Part shown: one piece after another, positions 1 to 8,235 of the stretch
How the letters are laid out: every line of letters begins with the position of its first letter
Numbering within the stretch: the stretch's first letter is position 1
Source of the DNA: UBA1563 sp041667115
Lineage (GTDB): Bacteria > Bacteroidota > Ignavibacteria > Ignavibacteriales > Ignavibacteriaceae
DNA: 33,022 nt
NCBI GenBank assembly: GCA_041667115.1
Contig: JBAYFO010000040.1
Coordinates: 1-33,022 of the forward strand
Direction of reading: 5' to 3'
Notes under the pieces: model-generated
Told to the model about the DNA's origin: nothing
Seen by the model: only the letters and a program-made list of their open reading frames with translations
The model's database searches: none
Position numbers and translations under genes: made by a program

Positions 1-54
1 TTTTTTAATTTTGGCGCGGGCTTCAACATCATATTCAATTAATTTTGATGACAT
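1..54 (-). CDS. groL: 60 kDa chaperonin GroEL, N-terminal fragment (cut by window edge)
   Basis: Only the first 18 codons are in the window, reading MSSKLIEYDVEARAKIKK from an ATG at 54-52. This matches the typical GroEL beginning, where a short start is followed by an I/L-x-[FY]-D-x-x-A-R motif. It lies 20 bases downstream of groS on the same strand, the standard groES-groEL operon order, so it should share the CIRCE-controlled promoter upstream of groS. An AG-rich ribosome-binding stretch (gaggag-like on the minus strand) sits just before the ATG. GroEL is the ATP-dependent double-ring folding chamber in the cytoplasm. The identity rests on a short fragment plus the operon context. Confidence 0.9.
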   Translation of the reverse strand, partial: MSSKLIEYDVEARAKIKK

Positions 55-74
55 ATTTTATAACTCCTCGTTAT

Positions 75-371
75 TTATTTTACAATTGCAAAAATGTCGC
101 TTTCGCGCATAATTAAGTATTCTACCCCTTCAACAGTAACTTCCGTTCCGCTGTATTTACCATAAAGGACTTTATCGCCAACTTTAACGGTAGTAGCAGT
201 AACTTTCCCATCTTCACTTACTTTCCCGGTTCCAATAGCAACAACAGTACCTTCAATTGGTTTTTCTTTTGCGGTATCCGGAAGGAATAATCCGCCTTTG
301 GTTTTTTCTTCCGCTTCGAGTGGTTTTATGATTACTCGATCATGCAACGGTTGCAAATTGATTTTACTCAT
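75..371 (-). CDS. groS: 10 kDa co-chaperonin GroES
   Basis: A 98-residue protein of normal GroES length. It starts MSKINLQPLHDRVIIKPLEAEEKT, has the mobile-loop region with KTKGGLFLPDTA (about residues 24-35), and the later GDKVLYGKYSGTEV strand pattern (about residues 65-78) and a YLIMRESDIFAIV end that are diagnostic of the Cpn10 fold. GroES forms the heptameric lid of the GroEL folding chamber in the cytoplasm. It is the first gene of the operon, followed directly by groL. A perfect CIRCE operator lies 55 bases upstream of its start codon, so heat-shock control by the HrcA repressor is expected. Confidence 0.98.
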   Translation of the reverse strand: MSKINLQPLHDRVIIKPLEAEEKTKGGLFLPDTAKEKPIEGTVVAIGTGKVSEDGKVTATTVKVGDKVLYGKYSGTEVTVEGVEYLIMRESDIFAIVK

Positions 372-426
372 TGAGAAAATCTCCTTTTATTAGTTTATTA
401 ATGATTTCTGCCTCTCGGCAAATAGA

Positions 427-453
427 TTAGCACTCATTATTTACGAGTGCTAA
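427..453 (-). promoter_or_regulatory. CIRCE operator (HrcA binding site) for groS-groL
   Basis: The sequence shows TTAGCACTC at 427-435, nine spacer bases (436-444) and GAGTGCTAA at 445-453. This is an exact match to the CIRCE inverted repeat consensus, 9-N9-9. It lies between the groS start codon (371) and the upstream intergenic region, in the position used by HrcA to repress groESL at normal temperature. HrcA itself is not in this window. Confidence 0.97.
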
Positions 454-682
454 ATTACAAAGTTCCCGCTCGAATGTCAAGCCATTGTTTGATGATTGTT
501 TTAGGTGAAAGATTTGGGGATGGAGGGAAACTGAATTCCCCGAACATTACCCTTTACCCCCGACAATTAGAACTCAATTGAAGAGGGAAGTTGCCGGTTT
601 TTAGTTCCCAGCCGTCAGTTTAACATTGCTTACCGTTAGACTGCTCTTTCAACTCTAGAGTGGTTCTAACAGAACGATAAAT
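454..682. other. Intergenic stretch upstream of the groES operon, no gene seen
   Basis: This stretch holds the promoter side of groS near 454-490. I saw no open reading frame with a family signature and no RNA gene. The groS promoter boxes cannot be assigned with confidence. The stretch is followed by a fold-back repeat element at 683-806. Confidence 0.5.
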
Positions 683-806
683 TTCGTGTTAATTCGTGAA
701 ATTCGTGTCTTGTTTTATAACCTAGCTTTTCATCCATCAATCACCTTCTTTAAATCTGACACGAATTACACGGCTTGCCACGCCCTGCGTGGAATTATAC
801 ACGAAG
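683..806. repeat. Fold-back dispersed repeat, copy 1
   Basis: The left arm at 683-712 reads with the core TTCGTGTTAATTCGTG followed by AAATTCGTGTC. The right arm, starting with GACACGAATTACAC at 758-771, is its reverse complement, and resumes GAATTATACACGAAG at 792-806 after a 20-bp insertion. The arms enclose an AT-rich loop of about 45 bases. Related arms occur at 7097-7123, 9435-9480, 9586-9604, 9619-9650 and 12426-12444, all intergenic. The structure is MITE-like or REP-like, but no transposase is visible. Confidence 0.8.
772..791. repeat. 20-bp palindromic insert within fold-back arm (copy 1)
   Basis: Removing GGCTTGCCACGCCCTGCGTG at 772-791 restores a continuous arm GACACGAATTACAC|GAATT, as seen uninterrupted at 9586-9604. 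The insert contains a short stem, CCACG/CGTGG (counting the flanking G). A different but related 20-bp insert occupies the equivalent site at 9448-9467. Confidence 0.7.
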
Positions 807-848
807 ACTTAATTCGTTAATTAAACTCATAAATTTTATTATCAAGTC

Positions 849-1805
849 CTAATCCTCCATCTTCGCTTCTGCTGGAAATGTTTCTCTAATAGTTGCTTTC
901 AATTCATCGGCAAACTTTTTTAATCCTTCGGTATCATTTTTCCATTTAATAGTCAAATTATGGTTGGTATCGAAGTGAGTTGAAAGTTTGTCAAACTTCT
1001 CTTCTTCGCAAATATAGATTACAGTCATTCCTAATCCTTCAGCAAAACCAGCTTCCCAGTATGAACCGCGATTCTCATCACTAAGGTCAGCAATTATAAA
1101 TTTTGAACGCCTTATCTCTACCCTTAATTTATCGTCTATCAATCCAGCTCTTTTTACGTCATCAAGCTTCCGTATATCAAAACCAGTTTTTTTAACAGCA
1201 TCAATAACAACATCTTTGTATATTTTTTGAAGAGTTTCATTATCGTACTGCATCGCCATAAATACTAAGAAACTGTCTTTATTAGTTCTTTGCAGTTCAT
1301 AATATTTTTCCCAACCCTTAAATGTCAATTGTAGTGCATATACTTGCGGCAACAATCCAACTTTGAGTTTCGGTTCATTAATAATTCCGTCCTCCAAAAG
1401 ATGACTTGCAATGTATTGAACACCCAACGCGTCATAAGCCCCTATTATCGAAACTAATTGTTCGGGGAAACAATTCACGACCTTATTCGGTTTGGTAGCT
1501 GATTTCCCCAACCAAAGAATAAGATTGTCACACTGTTCCTTAAGTTTAGGAAGGGTAAAACTGGTTTTGATTTGCTCTATTAAATTTGTGGTTAATTCAA
1601 CATGCTTATCACTTTGATGAGACCTAGTCCAATGACTTAGCAGAACTTTTAGTGACTGATTCCACGAACCGCTTGTTTGTAATGTTTGTTTATCAGTAAT
1701 ATATTCGCCGCAGTTGTCACACTCTACGATTTTGAGATTTCTATAATCTTCTTCGCTAATTCTGCATTGAGTTGAGTTGCAAATAAAACAATTTTTCTCT
1801 TCCAT
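849..1805 (-). CDS. Zinc-ribbon protein with C-terminal nucleoside deoxyribosyltransferase/TIR-like domain
   Basis: The 318-residue product has three visible parts. Residues 6-32 hold two knuckles, C6xxC9 and C29xxC32-G, typical of a zinc ribbon. Residues about 130-171 look like a small winged-helix segment ending in an LTFKGWEKYYEL motif. Residues about 178-268 begin FLVFMAMQYDN and carry the pattern IRRSKFIIADLSDENRGSYW followed by E251-AGFAEGLG. That pattern is the nucleotide-sugar pocket of the NDT/TIR-like fold, with E251 in the position of the catalytic glutamate of deoxyribosyltransferases and TIR-type NAD hydrolases. The ATG (1805-1803) is one base after the TGA of the hsdM-hsdS gene, so translation is probably coupled. 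It is the last gene of the restriction operon. Similar zinc-ribbon/NDT-like proteins are known as uncharacterised proteins, sometimes near defence genes. Enzymatic activity is inference; a non-catalytic nucleotide sensor is equally possible. Confidence 0.75.
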   Translation of the reverse strand: MEEKNCFICNSTQCRISEEDYRNLKIVECDNCGEYITDKQTLQTSGSWNQSLKVLLSHWTRSHQSDKHVELTTNLIEQIKTSFTLPKLKEQCDNLILWLGKSATKPNKVVNCFPEQLVSIIGAYDALGVQYIASHLLEDGIINEPKLKVGLLPQVYALQLTFKGWEKYYELQRTNKDSFLVFMAMQYDNETLQKIYKDVVIDAVKKTGFDIRKLDDVKRAGLIDDKLRVEIRRSKFIIADLSDENRGSYWEAGFAEGLGMTVIYICEEEKFDKLSTHFDTNHNLTIKWKNDTEGLKKFADELKATIRETFPAEAKMED

Positions 1806-1806
1806 C

Positions 1807-4362
1807 TCACTCTCCCCACACGCTGGCTATTTTTTCTTTTATCTTTTGCTCGAAGATTGTAATAAGCTCTTTGTTCGCATTGACTAACTTTTGTTCAGCT
1901 TCAATTCTTTCTATAATTGCTTTTTGTTTTTCAATTGGTGGTAAAGGAATTGGAAGAATCTTTAATTCTTCTCTGTTAAACAATCCGTTTACATTCTGTC
2001 GCATGAATTGTAAATACTTCCCTTCAGCACGATAAATATTTAATAAGTACCATAAATATTTATGGAGCAAGAATTCTTTTTTCGGTCTAATACCCAAAAG
2101 GAACGAGGCAAACACAAATTCACCTTCAAGGTCAAAGAGTGCGGTCTTGCCAACTAAATGTTTACTACCGTTACGCCAATTGAAAAGTAAATCACCCTTT
2201 TTTAGAAAATTGATTGTCTTTTGTTTTGGTAATTTAATTCTTCTTAAACCTTCTAAATTCAACTCGCCAAACTCTGAAACGTTATTAATGGCAATAATTG
2301 GAACACCACCAACTTCTTCGCAATCTGGTATTGATAATGTAAGTCCACTCACAAATTCAATGTACTCTTCCAATAGTACCATTTCCCAGCTTGGGTCTAT
2401 TTGTATTTGCGGTTTGTAATTTTCTACAACTTGGCGGGCACCGTTTATTATTTTTTGCCAGCCTTCTATCTCTGCAACTATTTCTTTTTGTATCTCAAGC
2501 GGTGGGAGAGGGATTAATAAATTTCTAATAAAACCAAGTGAGATAAACTTTTGTGTTGACCCATTTGAAAAATAATCAAACCTTTGTTGAAATAACTCCG
2601 ATGCTAAAATGTTTTTTATAAATGAACGATCAACAAGACTGTCTTTATGAAATTTTATCAAGGCAACATTTTTGATTGCAAAATCACGATCTTTTTTTAC
2701 AATTATTGGATTACCTATAGTTCCGATCATAGGCATTATAATATCACCATCATCAACATTAGATCTTTGGTTAATTTTGTCTAAATCTTCTTTGGATATT
2801 AGGTTAACATCGGCAAAATCAATCACGCCATTTTTAATATTCTTTGATGTGATTAATGGAAAACCTTCTTGTTGGTATTTAGGACTATCATGAGTTCCAT
2901 CGCGGACATCACAAATTTCCGAAAGATGAACGACATTATATTTTTGCTGAGTAATTACAATATTGGTTTTATATCTCTCACCACTCAAATTCCAATTCCC
3001 ACTTTCTCCAATCTTTTCTTTTGTTGCTATAACCAAATTCGTAAAATCATCCGCGTTAAACTCTCTCCCATCGTTAACACATTTCACATATTCTTTAATT
3101 GCATTTGCAATGGCTGGTAATTCGCTTTTGCTGTTTGCTCGTCGCTGTGCTCCAAGGTCAAAACCGTCATTTTCTATTTTCGCAAAAAGTATTTTGTCGG
3201 TTCGTTTGGCAAGAGTTTTATCCATTAGTAAAATGGAAGTCTTAACACCGCTGTAAGGATTAAACACACCAGCGGGTAAAGAAACAACTGCATACAAATA
3301 CTTTTCAACTAACATTTTTCTTAAAGCTTTGTAAGCCGTACCAGATTGAAATATTATTCCTTCGGGTACAATCACAGCGGCTCTTCCGTTCGGCGTTAAA
3401 TGTTCGGCAATATAATCCACAAACAAAACTTCACTTCTGCTGCTTTCAACAGAAAATCTTTTGTGCGGTTTTATTCCTCCTTTAGGAGACATGAAAGGAG
3501 GATTAGCTAGAATTATATCGGCGTGTTCATTCCATTTATCTTCGCTCGTAAGTGTATCGTATTCAACTATTTTAGGATTTGTAAAGCCATGCAGATAAAG
3601 ATTCACAAGAGAAAGACGAACCATGTCTGGCGAAATATCATAACCTTGTATGTTTACCGCTAATTTTTTTCTTTCGTCGGGCGTTAGTTTATCGCCGTTG
3701 TATTTTTCATTATCTCCGTTACCGAAAGAAAAGTTGTTTTCTTTTTCTTCGGTTAAACTACTTGAGTTATTTTTTACAATATGCTTATAAGATGAAATTA
3801 AAAAGCCAGCCGTTCCGCAAGCGGGGTCAAGTATTGTTTCATTCTTCTTCGGGTCAACAAGATAAACCATCAGATCAATAATATTTCTCGGCGTTCTAAA
3901 CTGCCCCGCATCGCCTTGGCTGCCAAGTACGGAGAGAAGATATTCAAAAGCATCGCCAAGTTTTTCAGAATGGTCGTAGTTGAAGTAGTCAATTATTTTC
4001 AGAAAACTCTTTAGCGTTTCTGGGTCTCTGTATGGCAAGTAAGCGTTCTTAAAAATATCTCTGAACAATTGCGGGATATTTTCATTTACATTCATCTTGT
4101 CAATGGCTTCGGCATACAGATTAAGAACCTCATGCCCTCCAAGACTCGGAGATAATAATTTTTTCCAGCTATAATCTGCAAACTTATCAGAGAAAAATTT
4201 CCTTTTTCCTCCAAGTTCTTCCGCTTCGGCATCCATATCATCCATAAACTTATAGATGAGTGCAATAGTTATTTGTTCTACTTGAGATTTTGGATCTGGC
4301 ACTTTACCAACAAGAATATCTCTTGCCGTATCAATGCGCCGTTTGGTTTCGTTATCTAACAT
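1807..4362 (-). CDS. Fused type I restriction-modification methylase-specificity protein (HsdM-HsdS)
   Basis: At 851 residues this is far longer than a lone HsdM. Residues about 1-470 are an N6-adenine methyltransferase: a helical HsdM N-domain, GQFRTPRNIIDLM at 153-165, SAM-binding motif I DPACGTAGF at 179-187, and catalytic motif IV NPPF at 287-290. Residues about 475-640 and 655-845 are two target recognition domains, each ending in the conserved HsdS helix start (IPLPPLEIQKEI and IPLPPIEKQKAI). One polypeptide therefore both recognises a bipartite DNA site and methylates it, and supplies specificity to the restriction subunit. hsdR is 11 bases upstream on the same strand, and the zinc-ribbon gene begins one base downstream. 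The fusion is in frame without stop or frameshift. M-S fusions occur in several bacterial groups; the target sequence cannot be read from the protein. Confidence 0.93.
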   Translation of the reverse strand: MLDNETKRRIDTARDILVGKVPDPKSQVEQITIALIYKFMDDMDAEAEELGGKRKFFSDKFADYSWKKLLSPSLGGHEVLNLYAEAIDKMNVNENIPQLFRDIFKNAYLPYRDPETLKSFLKIIDYFNYDHSEKLGDAFEYLLSVLGSQGDAGQFRTPRNIIDLMVYLVDPKKNETILDPACGTAGFLISSYKHIVKNNSSSLTEEKENNFSFGNGDNEKYNGDKLTPDERKKLAVNIQGYDISPDMVRLSLVNLYLHGFTNPKIVEYDTLTSEDKWNEHADIILANPPFMSPKGGIKPHKRFSVESSRSEVLFVDYIAEHLTPNGRAAVIVPEGIIFQSGTAYKALRKMLVEKYLYAVVSLPAGVFNPYSGVKTSILLMDKTLAKRTDKILFAKIENDGFDLGAQRRANSKSELPAIANAIKEYVKCVNDGREFNADDFTNLVIATKEKIGESGNWNLSGERYKTNIVITQQKYNVVHLSEICDVRDGTHDSPKYQQEGFPLITSKNIKNGVIDFADVNLISKEDLDKINQRSNVDDGDIIMPMIGTIGNPIIVKKDRDFAIKNVALIKFHKDSLVDRSFIKNILASELFQQRFDYFSNGSTQKFISLGFIRNLLIPLPPLEIQKEIVAEIEGWQKIINGARQVVENYKPQIQIDPSWEMVLLEEYIEFVSGLTLSIPDCEEVGGVPIIAINNVSEFGELNLEGLRRIKLPKQKTINFLKKGDLLFNWRNGSKHLVGKTALFDLEGEFVFASFLLGIRPKKEFLLHKYLWYLLNIYRAEGKYLQFMRQNVNGLFNREELKILPIPLPPIEKQKAIIERIEAEQKLVNANKELITIFEQKIKEKIASVWGE

Positions 4363-4373
4363 CGTTTCCTTTT

Positions 4374-6884
4374 TTACATGAACTGGTTAAGTGAAATGTA
4401 GTCCTTAATATACTCTGGAATAATTTCTCTCCAGCTCTTCGGTATGGCTTTATAATCTTTCATTGTGAAGTTCGGATTCACATTTAATTCCGCGTAGCGT
4501 TTATTGTCGATTATTTCTCTTACTTTTCCGTCCGTGGTGTAAGCCTTAAAAAAGTATTTCATGGCAACGATATGAGAAGGATCGTCTGGTTTTCGGTCAA
4601 TAATAAACTTTTCAAATTCCTCGTCCAGCATCTTATCTTTTGTTTTGAAGTAAGGGATCATTCCATAAATTTTTTCTAATATTTCCCGCATGGAAATCCT
4701 TCTATCAACTCCAGCGGCTCTTCTAAGTTTTTCTATAGTGTAAAATTCTTCTGGCTTGTTAAGAATATTTTCATTCATATACTCAATAACTTTTTCCCAT
4801 TGTCCTATTGCAATATTTTCTCTAATAAAATCATCCTTCTTAACTTTATCTTCAAATTGATCGAAGAACATTCGGTCAATCTTCATACCGTTCAAGCCAA
4901 TGGTAGTCTCTTTTACTATCGTTATTATATCTTCATCAAGATTTTCATATCCAATTGGTGGAGGAGGTGGTGGTGTATCTCCGCCTCCTTTATAAGTATG
5001 TCTTGGGAGTTCAATAATTTCATCATAATTAAACTTCTCTTCAAAGTACTCACAGTTAGCAAAGAAATCAAAAAGCTTAAATTTCTTTTTCTCTGGCTCT
5101 TGCACTAACTGCTTCATTTCTTCATCAAACAACTCTTCCGTAAAGTTATGTTTTCTAGTCCCTCTTCCTTTTATCTGAATAAAATCTGTTGGCGAAAATA
5201 TCGGTCGCATCAAACAAAGATTTAGAATGTCTTGGCAGTCATAACCCGTGGTCATCATTCCTACGGTAATACAAACCCTTGTCTTGCTGGTTTTATATTC
5301 CGTTAAAAAGTTTCTGTTTCCACTAAGGTTGTTATTTGCAAAATTAATGGTGAACTGTTGTGCGTCTGTAATTTGTGAAGTTACTTGCAAAGCAAAATCA
5401 GAATTGTACTTGTTCGGAAACATCTTGCCAGCCATTTCGTTAAGTAACTGAGCAAGCTTTGCCGCATGGTTTTGGCTTACTGCAAAAACAATACTCTTAC
5501 CAATCTCTCCGCTTATCGGATCTCTTAGTGCATTTTCTAAAAACGTTTTACAGAATAGTCTATTGGTGTCTTCGCTAAAGAACTTCTTCTCAAAATCTTT
5601 ATGGAAAAATTCTTCTTCCACTTTTTCGTTATCATCATTAATCGTTATAACAGAGTAACCTTCATCTGATAAAAGCTGCGTTGTAACATCAGTTCTTGCA
5701 TCTACAACAATTGGACTTATTAAGAATCCGTCTTTTACTCCGTCTATCAAAGAATAACGGAAAGTTGGTTCACCGCTTGTACATCCAAAAGTTCTATAAG
5801 TGTCGAGCAGCATTCTTCTTTCTATATCCCGCGGATCATTCTGCCGTTCTATTCTTTTAAGATAATCCTTTGGTGTTGCAGTTAGTCCCAGTTTGTAGCC
5901 GATAAAATATTCAAAGATTGCTCTTGCGTTACCACCTATAGAACGGTGTGCTTCATCAGAAATAACTAAATCAAAATCAGTAGGTGAGAAAAGTTTCAAA
6001 TACTTATTATTGAACAACAGCGACTGAACGGTAGTAACAACAATCTCCGCTTTACGCCAGTCATCTCTACTCTCTTTATAAATTACCGACTTAAAATCAT
6101 TTCTCAGATAATTGATAAAAGCTTTATTCGCTTGGTCTTCCAACTCAAGACGATCAACCAAAAACAAAACCCTTCTTGCGTTACTGGTTCTTAAAAACAT
6201 TTTTATTACGGCGGCTGCTATTAGAGTCTTCCCAGTACCCGTAGCCATTTCAAAAAGATATCTGCTTGTATCGTCTTTGGCAGCCTTCTGAATTGAGTGA
6301 ACGGCTTTTAATTGGTACTCTCTTAAAAATTTTAGCTTATTCTGATCAACAAAATCTTTTCGTGTGCTTTCATCTTTCCATGCTGGATCATCCGCATAGT
6401 TTGGTTTTTGCGTTAATGCGATGTAATCAACATCAACTTTTTCATCTACAAGCTTCTGGGGGTTAGGTTGGTAGGCTTTATATCCAGTTACTGCATTCGG
6501 TTCTGGGAATTTTGTAATAACATAAGGATTGCCGTGTTGCAGATCCCAGAAATAATGAAGGTTGCCATTAGAGAGAATTATAAATCTACAATTTTCATCC
6601 TTAGCGTATCTGCGTGCTTGCTCTTTACCTACAAGCGGATTCTTGTCTTCAGATTTTGCTTCCAATACAATTAATGGAAATCCTTTTGCATCCAACATAA
6701 GAAAATCAATAAATCCGTTCTTGGATTTTTCAAAATCTTCACCGTATTCATTAATTGTCTTTTCGGTAAGCTTAACATTGTTTTCCAGTAGGATATTCGC
6801 GGGACCAGCGTCGGTATCAAAAAATCTCCATCCCGACTCCTCTAAAAGCTGGTTAATTTTAATTCTGGCTTTAGCTTCTTTCAT
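4374..6884 (-). CDS. hsdR: Type I restriction endonuclease subunit R (EcoEI-like HsdR)
   Basis: An 836-residue ATP-dependent translocase-nuclease. The N-terminal nuclease is PD-(D/E)xK type, with D60 in GFIDFLML and E75-A-K77 in IVLEAKS. The superfamily 2 helicase core follows: Walker A ATGTGKT at 214-220, DEAH at 310-313, LTATP at 334-338, and motif VI QIKGRGTR at 570-577. A run of six prolines at 638-643 forms a linker to a C-terminal domain like EcoEI R-C, which would dock onto the methylase. All catalytic motifs are intact. It is the first gene of the three-gene operon, with the fused hsdM-hsdS 11 bases downstream. It acts on DNA lacking the host methylation. The 300 bases upstream contain no other gene, so the operon promoter should lie at 6885-7200. 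Confidence 0.95.
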   Translation of the reverse strand: MKEAKARIKINQLLEESGWRFFDTDAGPANILLENNVKLTEKTINEYGEDFEKSKNGFIDFLMLDAKGFPLIVLEAKSEDKNPLVGKEQARRYAKDENCRFIILSNGNLHYFWDLQHGNPYVITKFPEPNAVTGYKAYQPNPQKLVDEKVDVDYIALTQKPNYADDPAWKDESTRKDFVDQNKLKFLREYQLKAVHSIQKAAKDDTSRYLFEMATGTGKTLIAAAVIKMFLRTSNARRVLFLVDRLELEDQANKAFINYLRNDFKSVIYKESRDDWRKAEIVVTTVQSLLFNNKYLKLFSPTDFDLVISDEAHRSIGGNARAIFEYFIGYKLGLTATPKDYLKRIERQNDPRDIERRMLLDTYRTFGCTSGEPTFRYSLIDGVKDGFLISPIVVDARTDVTTQLLSDEGYSVITINDDNEKVEEEFFHKDFEKKFFSEDTNRLFCKTFLENALRDPISGEIGKSIVFAVSQNHAAKLAQLLNEMAGKMFPNKYNSDFALQVTSQITDAQQFTINFANNNLSGNRNFLTEYKTSKTRVCITVGMMTTGYDCQDILNLCLMRPIFSPTDFIQIKGRGTRKHNFTEELFDEEMKQLVQEPEKKKFKLFDFFANCEYFEEKFNYDEIIELPRHTYKGGGDTPPPPPPIGYENLDEDIITIVKETTIGLNGMKIDRMFFDQFEDKVKKDDFIRENIAIGQWEKVIEYMNENILNKPEEFYTIEKLRRAAGVDRRISMREILEKIYGMIPYFKTKDKMLDEEFEKFIIDRKPDDPSHIVAMKYFFKAYTTDGKVREIIDNKRYAELNVNPNFTMKDYKAIPKSWREIIPEYIKDYISLNQFM

Positions 6885-7213
6885 AATTTATTTAAACCCT
6901 TTAAAACAAAAAAAGGACGCATCTGTTATTTTTAGGTCGTGTATTATTCCCTTGGTCATTTCACTTTATTTAATTACTGAAATAAAACTAAACCTATTTA
7001 ATCTTATTCCCAAGAAATAAATCAAAAATAGCGTATTTCCATCTACATGCCAAACCTTAACCTCCACATTATTGATTACTTTTATTTTCTAAGTCGTTCG
7101 TGTTAATTCGTGCAATTCGTGTCCGGGACTTTTTCTTTATGAATTATTATATCATCCTTTGTTATTTCTTTATCCGTGATATCGTTTCAAAAAACTTAGC
7201 CATGAAAGAGTGT
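6885..7213. other. Intergenic region upstream of hsdR with one dispersed repeat arm
   Basis: No gene or RNA is recognisable. One arm of the dispersed fold-back repeat lies at 7097-7123 (core TTCGTGTTAATTCGTG). The promoter for the restriction operon is expected here but no convincing box can be named. Confidence 0.5.
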
Positions 7214-7559
7214 AATAAACTATGGCTCAATTATTTGTTATCCCTTTTATAAATAAAAAAATATTCATTCCCGCCGGGAATGGTATTGTTGGACGGTATG
7301 CAAAGTTACAAAGATTCAACACCTACGGCGTTGTAAAAAAAATCCCGTTAGGGATTTAATATTTGTAACAAGAACACAAAACAAAAAGAGAACGCAGGCA
7401 TTCAATATTTTTCTTAATCCAATAATTTCTTAGCCCTGAAAGGGCGGCATATCCCAACTCAGGGCGAAGCCCTGAGTGAGGGAGATGGAAAAAATATTCA
7501 AGCCCTGAAAGGGCGGCATAAACTTCAACTCGAAAATTTATTTCGCCCCTTCGGGGCTT
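7214..7559. repeat. 346-bp direct repeat, copy A, made of REP-like palindromes
   Basis: This segment is almost identical to 7810-8155 at a constant offset of 596 bases, with only scattered mismatches (for example 7246-7253 against 7842-7849, where the C/T and G bases differ). It contains several short palindromes in a row: ATTCCCGCCGGGAAT, AAATCCCGTTAGGGATTT, GCCCTGAAAGGGC (twice), CTCAGGGCGAAGCCCTGAG and GCCCCTTCGGGGC. It contains no reading frame. The palindromes resemble REP sequences mobilised in trans by RAYT (Y1) transposases, but no RAYT gene is in this window. Confidence 0.9.
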
Positions 7560-7809
7560 ATAATCTCAGGTTCATCAATAGCAGAGGGCTTCGCCCTCTG
7601 CTATCATAGAACGCCCCTTCGGGGCTTTCATTCATCAGTATAATATTAAATAATTGTATTAAAATATTTTATTCATATCATCATAAAACTATTGCCTTAT
7701 TTATAATATTATTCCTAAAAACTTAGCCCTGAAAGGGCGGCATATCCCAACTCAGGGCGAAGCCCTGAGAGAGGAAGAGAACAAAAACATTAAAGCCCTG
7801 AAAGGGCGG
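7560..7809. repeat. Spacer between the 346-bp repeats, with further REP-like hairpins
   Basis: The 250-bp spacer contains a strong perfect hairpin at 7578-7604 (12-bp stem around GCAGAGGGC, 3-base loop TTC), a GCCCCTTCGGGGC hairpin near 7612-7626, and a third copy of the GCCCTGAAAGGGCGGCATA module at 7723-7773. An AT-rich stretch lies between them at 7630-7720. No gene is visible. The module at 7723-7773 closely matches 7430-7480 and 8026-8077. Confidence 0.8.
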
Positions 7810-8155
7810 AATAAACTTTGGCTCAATTATTTGTTTTGCCTTTCATAAATAAAAAAATATTCATTCCCGCCGGGAATGGTATTGTTGGACGGTATGCAAA
7901 GTTACAAAGATTCAACACCTACGGCGTTGTAAAAAAAATCCCGCTAGGGATTTAATATTTGTAACAAGAACACAAAACAAAAAGAGAACGTAGGCATTCA
8001 ATATTTTTCTTAATCCAATAATTTCTTAGCCCTGAAGGGGCGGCATATCCCAACTCAGGGCGCAGCCCTGAGTGAGGGAGATGGAAAAAATATTCAAGCC
8101 CTGAAAGGGCGGCATAAACTTCAACTCGAAAATTTATTTCGCCCCTTCGGGGCTT
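7810..8155. repeat. 346-bp direct repeat, copy B
   Basis: Second copy of the segment at 7214-7559. Differences are few and mostly in palindrome arms or loops: the GTTAGG loop of copy A is GCTAGG here, and one hairpin reads GCCCTGAAGGGGC instead of GCCCTGAAAGGGC. The boundary is sharp: after the final GGGGCTT the two copies diverge at 7560 and 8156. Confidence 0.9.
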
Positions 8156-8235
8156 TTACTGATGGATGATTTCACCAGCTATTAAAATTATTAATAGGAC
8201 GAGCCTTCGCCCGTCCTATTCTGCCTATTGATATC

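Noticed and set aside
2147..7020. Plus-strand frames opposite the restriction operon
   Set aside because: They are antisense shadows of hsdM-hsdS and hsdR, whose frames contain intact catalytic motifs.
7214..8155. CRISPR array
   Set aside because: The repeats are palindromic modules of different lengths with irregular spacing, the long repeat occurs only twice, and no cas gene is nearby.
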